Positions 46,848 through 57,621 of a stretch of 64,000 nucleotides of DNA are shown here, in pieces (the first letter of the stretch is position 1; each line of letters starts with the position of its first letter). The notes under the pieces are model-generated. The model saw only the letters and a list, made by a program, of their open reading frames with translations, ran no database searches and was not told the origin of the DNA. The translations under genes were made by a program, and so were the position numbers. Source of the DNA: Allolobophora icterica (lineage: Eukaryota; Annelida; Clitellata; Crassiclitellata; Lumbricidae). The stretch is from assembly GCA_963556255.1 (NCBI GenBank), contig OY744616.1:1336110-1400109 (forward strand). The letters are read 5' to 3'.

Positions 46848-47334
46848 GTAGAATTCAGAAACCTTTTCAAACTGATCAGAATGCTAGTTTGCGTTTGTGC
46901 TATTTTATGTAAATTTATATTTGGAATAATTTACGAATAATTTAATAAAGTCTTATGGTACTGAATAGAGTGCAATTGCTTTGCAACATGACAATCAGAC
47001 TTTGGTTAGTGGTTGATAAAATTTTCTTTTTTTTTCTTTGAAATATTAAATTATGCTGACACCTGTAAAGTATGTTCTGACAGCAATGTCTGCTATTTCT
47101 GAAGACGCACGAGACGAGAGTAACTAATGTGGATGTATTTCATTGCCAGCATTATCTAACAGTGATCCATTAGCATACACATGACACATGCTACAAGATA
47201 GGTTAAAATGACCCAGTGCTGTAAACTCAGTTTAAGACACGAGTTCCATTCGGTAATATCTCTGCTAAAGTACTTTCCTGATGTCGTCCATTGGCTAGGG
47301 CTGAATCCAACTGAGAAACTCAAGAAATAATGGC
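46848..47334. other. Intron sequence, nothing recognised
   Basis: AT-rich, without coding signal, tandem repeats or terminal inverted repeats that I can see. Confidence 0.4.
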
Positions 47335-47342
47335 ATCATCAT

Positions 47343-47797
47343 TAGGGGTCAGCCGGGTAGACATTTTCCACCGAGTACCGAATCCGAGTATTTGGATGTA
47401 CTATTTGCCGGATCCGGATATGAACCGAGTACCATTTGTTCCATATGCGAAGCTTCACATTTTCATGTAATGTAATGAAAACTTATCGAAATAAATTTCT
47501 GTATTTGTAATAACTGAGTAATACATTTTGAATTTCAAAAATAAATAATCAGTGAAATGGACTTGACATCTGTTGTGGACTTGCGGTGTTGATGTTTTTT
47601 GTACTTTTCTTCTTCAAAGTGACTATGCTAGATGAAGCTGAAAGCTGAGTTTATGAGCCTACAAATCCGGCAAGTGAGGCGAACAAGCAACTATTTGTGT
47701 GTACAGTATTTGCCGAGGCGAATACTTCCGAATAGTGCCAAAAAAACGAGATATTCGGCCGAGGCAAATGTCCGAGGCGATTTCCGGCTGACCCCTA
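47343..47797. mobile_element. 455-bp hAT-type MITE inserted in a LINE tail
   Basis: Termini TAGGGGTCAGCCGG and, on the right, its reverse complement CCGGCTGACCCCTA: a perfect 14-bp inverted repeat. ATCATCAT flanks both sides (47335-47342 and 47798-47805). The duplication lies in an ATC run, the 3' tail of the minus-strand LINE to the right, so its exact length is less certain. The inside has CCGAGTA and CGGATCCGGAT motifs but no frame. Confidence 0.82.
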
Positions 47798-47805
47798 ATC
47801 ATCAT

Positions 47806-48480
47806 CATCACCACATTCCGTGGGCTCAGCGCCCGTTGGTATCAATCGCATGCTTCACCATTTTCCTCCATTCGTCTCGTTCCTGTGATATATCAGGCTC
47901 AGCCTGTGTATAATTATTATGTCCAATTCGCACCAATCTTTAACATCGTCCAACCATTCTCTGCTTGGCCTCTCTCTGATCCCCGTACCGTCGATTAACC
48001 CAAACATGGTTTGCTTGATCAGTCTGTTGTTGTCCATTCTGCATACATGTCCGAAGAAGTTGAGATTTCCTTTCATTATCAGTTGCTTGATGTTTTTGGT
48101 GTTTCCAACTCTTACGCGTACCTCTTTGTTATCTTTTGTTGCCACCTGATGTGTAATATCCTTCTGCAGCATCTAATTTCGAATGCCAGTAGTTTGTTTG
48201 TGTCGCGCTTTCGCAAAGTCCATGTCTCGCAAGCGTATAGCAATACGCTGAATACGCATGTTTTGATGATTTCTATTTTGGTTTGGATAGTGATCTCGCG
48301 ACTTCTCCAGATACTTCCAAATCCCGCCATTGCTCCTGCTGCCTTCGCAATTCTTCTTCCTACCTCCTTCCTACAGTCGTTGTTCCACGTCAGCAGGTTT
48401 CCCAGGTAGACAAATTCTTCCACGTTCTCTAGTGTCTCTCCATTCACCTCCACCACTGTCGTGTTATTGTAAAGATGGGG
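47806..48480 (-). mobile_element. LINE relic, reverse-transcriptase C-terminus, one frameshift
   Basis: Reads VNGETLENVEEFVYLGNLLT, WRSREITIQTKIEIIKTCVF and SVLLYACETWTLRKRDTNKL. After a frame change near 48115-48170 it continues QLIMKGNLNFFGHVCRMDNN and RERPSREWLDDVKDWC. 'Y.C..WT......L.AFE....R.....W' and 'L.FFGH..RM' are the usual end of LINE polyproteins. The 3' side ends in an ATG-type run at 47800. Confidence 0.85.
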
Positions 48481-49140
48481 GTTTCGGGATGGAGGCCAGA
48501 GCAGGGTGGTGTATTTGCACCCCACTCGAGTCGCCAAATTGTAAGGACTGGGGATTGGTGTGGGAATTTCCATCCCATTGCTTGTCGGCAAGTTGTGAGG
48601 ACCTTGGCGCTATATAATGTTCATCGTGTCCGAGGTCGCCAAATTGTAAGGTTGGGTTTGGGGGCGCTACATGACCTTCGTCTAGCTGCCCGGGAGAGGG
48701 AGAGGCTAGTGGTAGACGATGCTCTAACGTAACAGGATTGCAGTCACGCCAGGCATTATCTGGGCGATGGGACCGTGAGAGTGCTACGGGCGCTCGGTTG
48801 TGTTTACTCACGGCATCACGTTCATCATATAGATCGTCTCGAAAGTGTCTCTCCTCTACCAATCCTTCTCTGGGTGCTAATCCAGGAAGTTGGAGTTGAT
48901 CGGCATTAGAGAACATGTAAGAAGAACAACACGGGCCCTCCTGCCGATGTTCACTTGGAGGCCCAGAGGGGTATCTGTGTACTTCACCCGAATGGTGGAA
49001 TTTCACCCGTTCTGCCTTATGGGCTAGGCGGGCGCTACGGCGCAACACAGAAGTTTCACAAATAGGATCATCCGGAAATGAAGCGAACTCCATTCCGGCA
49101 TTTGTGTCACGAGGCTGACCTGAGTTGGCAAGGTGAAGTC
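48481..49140 (-). other. Open frame of unknown origin, possibly a retroelement polyprotein tail
   Basis: A minus-strand frame of about 209 codons from ATG 49093, extendable upstream. It contains LRRSARLAHKAERVKFH, which recalls the basic tail after integrase in LTR retroelements, and internally repeated segments (LQFGD twice; SQLADKQWDG). On the plus strand the same bases show 'gtcgccaaattgtaagg' twice and a related 'gtcggcaagttgtgagg' once. No RT, protease or integrase core seen. The frame may be chance over a tandem-duplicated sequence. Confidence 0.35.
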
Positions 49141-49340
49141 TGGTCTAGACTTAAAGGCATGATCCATACCTTCAGGGTTCGGAACCACAACCTCTGAACG
49201 TTTCTCCAATAGGGCTAATCGATTTCCAATACCTTCCAGGCTATCAGTCACACCTTTAGTCAACACACTCTGAGAGTGATGCAAAGAAGCGAGGTTAGAA
49301 GCAAACTTGGCTCACTGGATTTATATCATATTTCGAAATA

Positions 49341-49953
49341 ATTGAAGCCTTCATCGGAAGAACCACTAGAGTCCATTTTTGACATTTCTTTAGTTAACTG
49401 TGTCCTGGGATAGGCCTACTTAATGCTATGGAGCTTGTATTTACAAGTGTGTTTTTCAGAAAACTCACATCAGTCCAGAGTTACAATGGGAAGAAAGTAT
49501 AGTGTTCATGTAAAAACAACTAGAGTCCTTTGACTTAAGTGGTTCTTGCATGAATCACGAACTGCAAACACACAAGGCAGGCAATTTTTACTTTTAATTT
49601 TAGTACTATTTTTAGCTTATAAGCAGCAGCAATTATAAATAATTTGTTACTGTTCAAACAAATTTGCAATTATTCAATGAATAAGCTTACTATCTATGCA
49701 TAGCGAGAAATGAAGTTTACATAAGAAATTGAAGTACGCAGCACAAATTTAAACCTTTACAATGTGGCGCCACCTACCCGTAAAATCAATATCTTTTATA
49801 CATATTATGGAGACATAACACACCTGTGTGAATGCCAAATTTCTTTTCGATGTTTTCATAAATAAAATTCTTGTAGACTTTCAAAGTTTGTTTTGTGAAT
49901 ATCTCAAAATGTTAACAATGGACTCTAGTGGTTCTTCCGATGAAGGCTTCAAT
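49341..49953. repeat. Perfect 36-bp inverted repeat with 541-bp spacer
   Basis: Bases 49341-49376 are the exact reverse complement of 49918-49953. Read outward, each arm starts with ATG and encodes MDSSGSSDEGFN: leftward on the minus strand and rightward on the plus strand. Both frames stop soon after (minus: ...YFEI stop). Similarity decays within about 20 bp inside the arms. The spacer is AT-rich with no other feature recognised. Confidence 0.85.
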
Positions 49954-49959
49954 TGGCAT

Positions 49960-50554
49960 CTACATAATTACATATTACATATATGTCGCATATCCTCTCT
50001 AGTTTCGTTGTAACCGGATCGTTTTCTTCATGCGGTATTGTTTTTGGCAACAACTCCTCTTACCTGACGCAACTCCTGTGAATAAGCCTTTGTTGCACAG
50101 GCGGAGTAACTGATACTAGTTAAACACAATTGGCCTATTAAATGTTTATAGGAACTCTGACGCTCTGGGAAATAGCACGAGAGCAAAAAGGCTGGATAAC
50201 TATATAGTTTGTTTTGTCGAACCGAGAAAGAATGAAGGAGCTATAGGGAAGAAGAGATGGAAGGAAAGAAGTAAAATGAAAGACAAAGAAAGACTGCTAA
50301 GATGTAGGTAAGGGATGAAAAGAAGAAGTGAACGAGTCAGAAAATCACGTAGGCATTGGAGGCATCGGTGAGACGAAGGAAAGGTAGGGAGGAAGGACGG
50401 ACGGACGGAACGGAAGGAAGGAAGATATGGACGGATGAGAAGGAGGTATGGATGGTCGGAGGAAGAAAGGGTTAGGCACTCAAAAAGCGTGACTAATGGT
50501 GAGGAGCAAGAGTTTGCCAAACTAGCGCAAAGATGACCGTCAATAGGCTAAAGT
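49960..50554. other. Unassigned, with a purine-rich stretch
   Basis: Purine-rich GGAA/GGAC microsatellite-like sequence lies at about 50220-50480. The rest shows no gene. Confidence 0.5.
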
Positions 50555-50961
50555 CAGGGCCGGATCCAGAAGGTTTCTCGGGGGTGGGTGGGGGGGGGGC
50601 AAAAAGTAATACATACATATATACAAACCTCTTCTGAAAGAGGAATCAAAGATCAAGGTCTTTAAGTCTTTGTGGATCTAAGTTTGTGGACGGACCAACG
50701 GAAATTTTTTACGAATTCATCTCCCAAAAACACTGATGACCTTTTTTTAGTCATTACTCATATTTTCAGATTTTACTTACTCCTTTACGTCTGTCGGGGG
50801 ATCCAGAAGGTTTCTCGTACTGTGTAAATATCGAATAGGGGACCATTATTTAATCATTTTCCTCCATTATCCTCGTCTACTTCGTGACGGCGGGGGGCCA
50901 CGCCCTGTGTAAATATCAAATGGGGGGCATGGCCGAATTGGCCCCCCTGGATCCGCCCCTG
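50555..50961. mobile_element. Probable hAT-type MITE, about 407 bp
   Basis: Left end CAGGGCCGGATCCAG and right end reverse complement CAGGGGCGGATCCAG. Flanks GCTAAAGT and CTAAAGGT look like an 8-bp duplication with one indel. 'ggatccagaaggtttctcg' occurs both near the left end and at 50801, so part of the end is duplicated inside. Confidence 0.65.
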
Positions 50962-51424
50962 CTAAAGGTATACACTCCGACCCAAAACTACTTGGTTATA
51001 TTACTTGAATAGGAACTGGCAGCTCTCACCAAGAATTCTCTGGAATAAGAATTTTCACTCCATGCAGCCCAAAACAATCTGGTCCTCTCAACGACCCATT
51101 CTACGAGCCGATGGATGTTACGTATATGCATTTTACATTTGCAGAATTATTAGGAAGGTTAAGATGGGTGTCACTGCCTTTGGCGTGATCAGTTTTCACA
51201 CAGCGAGTTAGTTTTCAATGTCAAGTACCATGGGAAGTCGTTTCACTGGTGTAAGTTGAAACTAATACAATACTTGCACTGTCTAGAGATCCAAGCCTTC
51301 TATAAGAAGCTAAATATCTGATGCATGGCAGCTGTTTCAATGCGATTCCGCAACCCAGGCGGGCGATAGGTTCTTTGTCCTCCCATTACCGATCTGTGGT
51401 TTTCCTCTGGACAGCGATTTCTAT
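50962..51424. other. Nothing recognised
   Basis: No gene, tandem repeat or element end that I can support between two MITEs. Confidence 0.4.
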
Positions 51425-51432
51425 GGGTCTTC

Positions 51433-51635
51433 CAGTGTTTTAGTTGTCGGGGGGGGTTGGGGTTGGGGGGGTTCAACCCCCTAGTTCTCTTTCTAACCCC
51501 CTCAGCTAAGTAACTGAAAATATGTTGGGGGGTTACTTTACTACAAAAAACTGGTGTTTGGTCTATGTGATTATGTGATTTGGTAATCTGCAAATTTTTG
51601 ACCCCCCCAGTTGTTTTTGGACAACTAAAACACTG
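51433..51635. mobile_element. 203-bp hAT-type MITE
   Basis: Perfect 16-bp terminal inverted repeat CAGTGTTTTAGTTGTC at both ends and perfect target duplication GGGTCTTC at 51425-51432 and 51636-51643. G-rich and C-rich subterminal stretches could pair. No coding capacity. Confidence 0.92.
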
Positions 51636-51643
51636 GGGTCTTC

Positions 51644-52050
51644 GCCTCGGCAAAAGCATATATAAGCTGCATCGCTTTCCCTACGAGTCAATGTTATATT
51701 AACGGCGGCCTGTTCGCATGGACTCTCCTGGCTCGTGAATAGGCTCTTGCCCAGCCCTTGGACTTCGAGTGGCGCTTCAGAAGTTTGGAGATTACAATTA
51801 CGATTACAACTTGCCCTGGCCGCGTATCCATCCCACTCAATTGCCGTTATAAATGACATGATCTGTCGGAGCCTATACCACATATGCTGGCTTTGCAGAT
51901 AGCAAAGAGCCACCCTGGTTGCCTAGTACGTATGGTGGGAGACCTGATTGTTTTGAATATGGGATGCAGCCTCATCGGGGATGTCCCATAGGCGGATTTA
52001 ACAATCTTCCATCCCGCTTCATGTTTTTTTTATTGCCACCACTCATTTAT
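51644..52050. other. Unassigned, with a LINE 3'-tail fragment
   Basis: 51765-51810 (cgagtggcgcttcagaagtt... ATTACG units) is the LINE 3' tail seen at 29190 and 54710. The remainder is unassigned. Confidence 0.45.
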
Positions 52051-52060
52051 CTGCTCCTGT

Positions 52061-52690
52061 GAGGCGGACATCAAACGAAGAATTGGCCTGGCGTGTGCGG
52101 CATTTGGAGGACTAGGAAAAATGTGGAAGGCAAAAAATATCACCACCAGAGTCAAAATGAAGCTATATCATGCTTTGGTAGAACCGGTGCTACTATACGG
52201 GTCGGAATGCTGGTGCTTGAGGAAGGAGGACGAACGAAGACTGCTGGTGGCGGAGATGGGCTGGCTAAGAAGAATCATAGGCAGAAGCAGAAGAGAGAAG
52301 ATCAGAAATGAGAAAACAAGAGAAGAGCTGGGAGTAGAAGAAACAATAGTGGAAAAGATCGGGAAGAGGAGACTCAGGTGGTTTGGCCATGTAAGCAGGA
52401 TGGGAGAAAAGAGGCTACCAAATGCTGCATTACACGGACATGTGGAGGGGAAGAGAAGTAGAGGAGGCCAGAGGAAGACCTGGATGGACAACATCAAGGA
52501 CTTAGGGGAGAAAGGCACCGACTTAGCCGGAATCGGCGAGACAATCAAGAATAGAGAACTTTGGAGAAGTTTCGTAAAGGCCTCATCGTCAGATCACCGA
52601 CGGAAGAGAAGAAAGAAGTTTTAAGCTTCACTCTGAATAGTCTATGCTACGAGAGGCGCCTTTAAAATCCATATTTACGATACGATCATT
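52061..52690 (+). mobile_element. LINE 3' part with an open C-terminal frame
   Basis: An uninterrupted frame from EADIKRRIGLACAAFGGLGK through KMKLYHALVEPVLLYGSECW, RRLRWFGHVSRMGEKRLPNA and GGQRKTWMDNIKDL to a stop at 52624. This is the C-terminal 'Y..E.W.....D...L...EM..LR.I.G.....R...IR' region of LINE polyproteins. It ends in the tail 'gaatagtctatgctacgaga' and ATACGATA. It is 5'-truncated but has no frameshift, so it may be the youngest LINE copy here. Confidence 0.88.
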
Positions 52691-53105
52691 ATGATTATCT
52701 TTATTCATTGTTGTCTCACTGACAGATACAAGCTAAATTTCATGTATAATTTTAAAGTTCTTTTTGTTAATTTCTGAGTTTTCTGAGTTCAAGCAGTTCA
52801 AGAAATACTGATTTACATGAGAATCAGACCAAGTTTTCTGTTGTTATCCTTTATCTGCTCCAAATTTTTTTAGCTTAAAATATCATGATAATTATCTTCT
52901 TTTATGGTTCTCTCCCTCATAGAGACCTTATTTCCCGAACACTATACTCAACATTAATTTGCAATAATAATAATTTCCTTTCACCGCATAGTTGCTCAAT
53001 GTGTTTTACTGGAATGTCCTACTGTGCATGCATCGGTAGGGCGCAATACAAAGGCTCTGAATGAATGAATGAATGAATGACTGGTTGAATGACAACCGTT
53101 GATGC
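52691..53105. other. Unassigned, with a short (TGAA)n run
   Basis: Contains 'gaatgaatgaatgaatgaat' near 53060. No gene recognised. Confidence 0.45.
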
Positions 53106-53149
53106 ACTGAAAGCAGGGCCGTTTTAAGGTCGTCGTAGGCCCTAGGCAC

Positions 53150-53520
53150 TCTTGCATTCGCAGGCCCTTCCAAAGACCTATCGACTTACTCATCGTCTCT
53201 TATATTCACCTCAGACTCCCCGTCCGCAATCTTGGTATTACTTTTGATCCATACCTCTAATTCTCTAACCACATATCAAACCTCTCGCGCTCCTGCTTCA
53301 TGCACATTCGTGACCTCCGACGCTTCCGGCCTATGCTCGACCTTAATCTGCCTCCACCATTGCTACCTCCATTATTCATTCAAAGCTTGATTACTGCTAT
53401 TCTCTTCTTCCAAATTTTGAATCCACCCCAATCAAGCGTCTCCAACTTTTCCAAAACTCACTAGATAGAGCTGTTACTAAAACGCCCAGACATCACCATA
53501 TCACTCCCATCCTCAAATCA
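53150..53520 (+). mobile_element. CR1-like LINE relic inside the hAT element
   Basis: Reads VRNLGITFDPYL, then SNHISNLSRSCFMHIRDLRR, then, with frame changes, the equivalents of 'LDYCNSLF', and KRPDITI (PRHHHITPIL in another frame). This is the RT C-terminal order seen in the better copy at 56470-56800. Several stops and shifts. Confidence 0.75.
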
Positions 53521-53885
<365 letters not shown>

Positions 53886-54340
53886 GTTCCTGACGCCAGC
53901 CATTTGGCGGCGATGGGTACGAATAAATGATCTCCATTGTCCTCGGTCATTTGTCAAGTCTATTGCCCCCTTAATGTTAGTCCAAGTGATGTTATGTCCT
54001 CAGCTATATTATCTATCCAGCGTAGTCTTCTTGGTCTGCCTTTGTTTTTTCCCCTTCGAATCTTGCATTTAGTGCACTGTGTGGGAATCGGTCAACTGGC
54101 ATTCTCTCCACATGTCCAAACCATCGGAGTCTTCGTTGAACGACTTTGTCTAGCAGAGTTGTTTTGATGCCTAGTGATTGTCTTATGTCATCGTTTCTTA
54201 TTTTCTTAAGTCTTGAAATTCCTGCGATCTTCCTCAGCCAGTTCATTTCTGCTGTAAGAATTCTTCTTTCATCTTGTTTTCGCATTGTCCAACATTCCGA
54301 TCCATATAGGAAAACGGGTTGTATCATTGTCTCGTATATC
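53886..54340 (-). mobile_element. LINE relic, reverse-transcriptase C-terminus, open frame
   Basis: A minus-strand frame: MIQPVFLYGSECWTMRKQDE, RRILTAEMNWLRKIAGISRL and RRLRWFGHVERMPVDRFPHS. Same protein region as 52121-52500 but a different lineage. 5'-truncated. Confidence 0.82.
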
Positions 54341-54760
54341 AGTTCTCCAACCGAGCCTTATCCAACACAGCACCACGCCTCTGAAACGATCTTCCCTGTA
54401 TTCCGCAGACTCTTAGTTCCCCTATCATCATTATAACCTGTCCTCCTACTCACGTTCCTCTATGTATCACCACCGGGCTTTCAAGTCAAAACTGAAGTCT
54501 CACCTTTTCAAGAACTTCTACCCTGACTCATCTGATCCTCCGCCCTCCAATTCTTCTCGCCCTAAACGACACCCACCTTAATAGCTGCTCTACCTCCTCT
54601 CTTGATCTGGCTATCTGGAAACCGGACTCGGACCTCTTTTAGACTACTCTCTGGAAACTCCCTCCTGCTTTGACGTAGCGCTCGAGAACAGGCTGGTGCC
54701 CTGCCCTTCGAGTGGCGCCTTAGAAGTTTGGATATTACGATTACGATTACGACTCACACT
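54341..54760 (+). mobile_element. CR1/L2-like LINE 3' end with (ATTACG)n tail
   Basis: Matches 28930-29230 closely (ctgaagtctcaccttttcaa, accctgactcatctgatcct, cgagtggcgccttagaagtt) and ends in ATTACGATTACG. Coding remnants are the last codons of the RT ORF; the rest is 3' UTR. Confidence 0.78.
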
Positions 54761-55249
54761 AAGCTCTCAGCTATGCATCAAAACTAAATGCACTGCTTTC
54801 AACTGAAAACGACTAAATGCGGGATATGACATTTGAGGACGTTACATGTGATTTTGCTAATGCAAAGGGCCGCAAAGTTCATATAATGTAGGCTAGCAAA
54901 GCTTAATTTAAACTGTTTCAGTACAAAAGTTATTAAATTTGAACTTGCTGTTGTTTACAATTTTCTTTTTTCCATTTTCCCAGTCAATCAATCATTCAAT
55001 ATCTCATTTTCAGACTTTCATAGGCCCCTGAAAGTTTCGTAGGCCCTAGGCACAGTGCCTACTGTGCCTAGTGGATAAAACGGCCCTGACTGAAAGGAGC
55101 TCGTTTAAAGAAATTTTATCAAGAAATTATACCGAGTGCTTTTCCAAACGAGCTCATTGCTACTCAACCTGTCGTGAATTGCATTTGTTTTGTGGATTAT
55201 TGATAATGCGTTATCCTCTTACTGTGGTAATCGTAATCGTAATCGTAAT

Positions 55250-55827
55250 CAGTGCTGGGTAAAATACTCTGTAAATGTATTTCAAATACTAAATACAAAT
55301 ACATTTTTCAAAAGTATTTGAAATACAAATACAAAATACATTTTTCAAAATGTATTTCAAATACAAAATACAAATACATTGTTGTATTTTGTATTTGAAA
55401 TACAAAATACATTTTATCCTATAGTAGGATACATGGTCCATTAATAGTTATCATGCTGCAAAAATCTGTCCTTCTGGGAATTAGGCACCCAACGTAGTTT
55501 GAAGACTGGATGGGTTACAGCGGCCAAGATATAGTGATCAACACTGATAACTATACAAAGTTCACCAAAGATCGGAAGTTTGAAGACCAGTGAGTTATTA
55601 TTACCGAGAAAATACATGTTGCGTGAAATTATGAGAGTAAATAGGTAATAAATAGTATTTCTAACGAAGTATTTGATAGTTCAAATACAAAATACTCTGA
55701 AAAGTATTTCAAATACAAATACAAAATACATCATTTTAAATGTATTTGAAATACAAATACAAAAATACTCAAATGTATTTCAAATACTATTTCAAATACT
55801 TTGTATTTCAAATACTCCCCAGCACTG
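55250..55827. mobile_element. 578-bp hAT-type MITE rich in ATTTG/CAAAT palindromes
   Basis: Termini CAGTGCTGGG (10 bp perfect) with perfect target duplication ATCGTAAT at 55242-55249 and 55828-55835. Both subterminal regions are long runs of 'aaatacaaatacaaaatac' and its complement, able to form extended hairpins. A unique core lies at about 55430-55650. Confidence 0.9.
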
Positions 55828-55849
55828 ATCGTAATGGTGATCGGACTTT

Positions 55850-56341
55850 ATATAGTGCTCCTTCATTAGGAACTGACAGTTTTTACTCCACTCGCAATCG
55901 TAATCGCAATCTCCAAATTTCTACAGCGCTCAAAAAAGCGAATTCGCGGAAACCCGCTTATTCACAGACGCTTAGTCGAATTATAATCGAGATTTGACGT
56001 CATCCAGGAGGAAGTTTGGGTAACCACATGGAGAAATTGATCTATGGAGTGGGAGAAGCTGTTTGGGGAGGAAGAAATATATAGCCTAGTTGGGTGTCGT
56101 CAGCGTATAGATGGAGATCGACTGAGGATGCTTTGATGAGTAAGGTGAGTGGAGTAGTGTAGTGGATGAACACAGGGGCCCCGAGAACAGAACCTTGCGG
56201 AACACCAGAGGCAATAGGCCATGATTGGGATGAGGTTTCCGATGTTTCAACGGAGAAGGAGCGAGAAGAGATATAGGAATGAATCCAGAGGAGAGCAGTG
56301 TCAGTATTAAAATGGAACCAGGTTGACAGTCTTTGGAGTAA
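55850..56341 (-). mobile_element. LINE relic (minus), 3' half of a copy split by another LINE
   Basis: Minus-strand reading LLQRLSTWFHFNTDTALLW then SWPIASGVPQGSVLGAPVFI and SSVDLHLYADDTQLGYI: RT motifs GVPQGSVLG and YADD. The 3' tail with GATTACGATTGCG units lies near 55880-55910. The protein continues from the fragment at 57192-57455. Confidence 0.85.
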
Positions 56342-57191
56342 ATCGAATCAAATCGACTTAACCTTAACTCTTCTAAGACCCAACTGATCTGGTTTGGCAC
56401 TAAGCAACAGCTATCTACTAAACTTGATATCCCACTTCTGTCGTCATTAAATCCTGATTTTTCATTTTCATCCAGCGTTCGGGATTTGGGCGTCACCCTT
56501 GATAGTATACTCTCGTTTTCTGAACACCTCTCTCATCTGACACGCTCCTGTTTCTATCACCTGAGACGTTTGAGGGCTGTCAGAAGATCAGTTTCCCTTC
56601 AGTGTTTACCACTATGGTCCATGCCTTCATTTGCTGCCGCACTGAGTATTGCAATTCATTGTTTGCTGGGCTCCCTAAAGCGCGCCTTTCATCTAGACGG
56701 TCTGTCCTGAACGCGGCTGCCAGGCTCATTGCCCGTTTCCCTCGCTTCTCCCACATAACTACCTCTATGACTGATGTACTTCACTGGCTTCCTGTTGCTT
56801 CCCGCATCCAATACAAGGTCCTCCTCCTGGTCTCTAGGGCTCAACAGGGAAAAGCTCCTAAGTACCTCTGTGACCTAATGCGTAAACCTCTATCTGCTCT
56901 CTCTTCCCGCCCCCTTCGGTCTGCGGACCACCTTGATCTAATTGTCCCTCGCGCCAGGACTTCGATGGCTCAGCATCGTGCTTTTGCCATCCTTGGCCCT
57001 TCCTTATGGAATGACTTGCCCCCCTCTCTCCGTAGCAAGATATTGTTTGGGATCTCGCCTTCTTCTCTCCGCTGACTAAAGAACCTTTCTTTTCCCTCGA
57101 GGCTGTGACGCTGGGAGCGCCTCTGAATAGTCTATACTGTGAAAGGCGCTTTATAAATAATCATATAAGATAAGAAGATAAGACAAGATAA
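56342..57191 (+). mobile_element. CR1-like LINE, 5'-truncated, inserted in the minus-strand LINE
   Basis: Reads SNRLNLNSSKTQLIWFGTKQ, SSVRDLGVTLDSILSFSEHL and SCFYHLRRLRAVRRSVSLQ; one frameshift near 56600; then ARLIARFPRFSHITTSMTDV, LHWLPVASRIQYKVLLLVSR and FAILGPSLWNDLPPSLRSKI. 'DVLHWLPV..RI.YK' and 'GP.LWN.LP..LR' are CR1/L2 RT C-terminal motifs. The end is 'aatagtctatactgtgaaag' plus an ATAAG-rich run. Dead because of the frameshift and truncation. Confidence 0.9.
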
Positions 57192-57455
57192 GATGTTGTG
57201 ATAAATGGAATCGATGGATGCAGAAATATCAAGAAGGCAGAGACAGCACACCTGTTGATTCGAGATGGGAGAAACAAGTTTATTGTAGAGGAAAGTGAGT
57301 AGGGTTTCAGTTGAGTGGCGCTTCGTAAAACTAGGCTGGTGTAGGTTGAAGAGTGAATTGGCAGTCAGGTAATCATTGATCCAAGAGATGACTATGCCGA
57401 TGAAGTTTAATACAAAGCATATTGAAGTTGAGCAGTAGACAACTGAGTGTCGCAT
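57192..57455 (-). mobile_element. LINE relic (minus), 5' half of the split copy
   Basis: Minus-strand frame: SFTKRHSTETLLTFLYNKLV, SPISNQQVCCLCLLDISASI, DSIYHNIL. It corresponds to the RT stretch '..HSTETALL......D.G....VLLDLSAAFDTIDH.ILL'. Its reading continues exactly at 56341 once the inserted LINE is removed. Confidence 0.85.
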
Positions 57456-57621
57456 CCCTTACAAGTGTGCTTCTGCTTATTGATATATGCTGAGGTTGAT
57501 GCACAAGATCACAATAGCGACAATGAAGGATACGAACCCCAGGCCTTATCCCAGTTGAGAACCACAGTTATCACTTCTAACAGAAGTTTTACTTCATACC
57601 CTTTATTCTTCTTAATTGCAG

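Noticed and set aside
56086..56496. Minus-strand frame of 136 codons (MTPKSRTL...)
   Set aside because: An out-of-frame reading crossing two LINE fragments; the correct minus frame shows GVPQGSVLG and YADD.
57447..57621. Upstream extension of the propeller exon to ATG 57447 as the real start
   Set aside because: The region 57192-57455 is a LINE relic, and a good acceptor at 57621 followed by clear protein similarity fits an internal exon better; not excluded.
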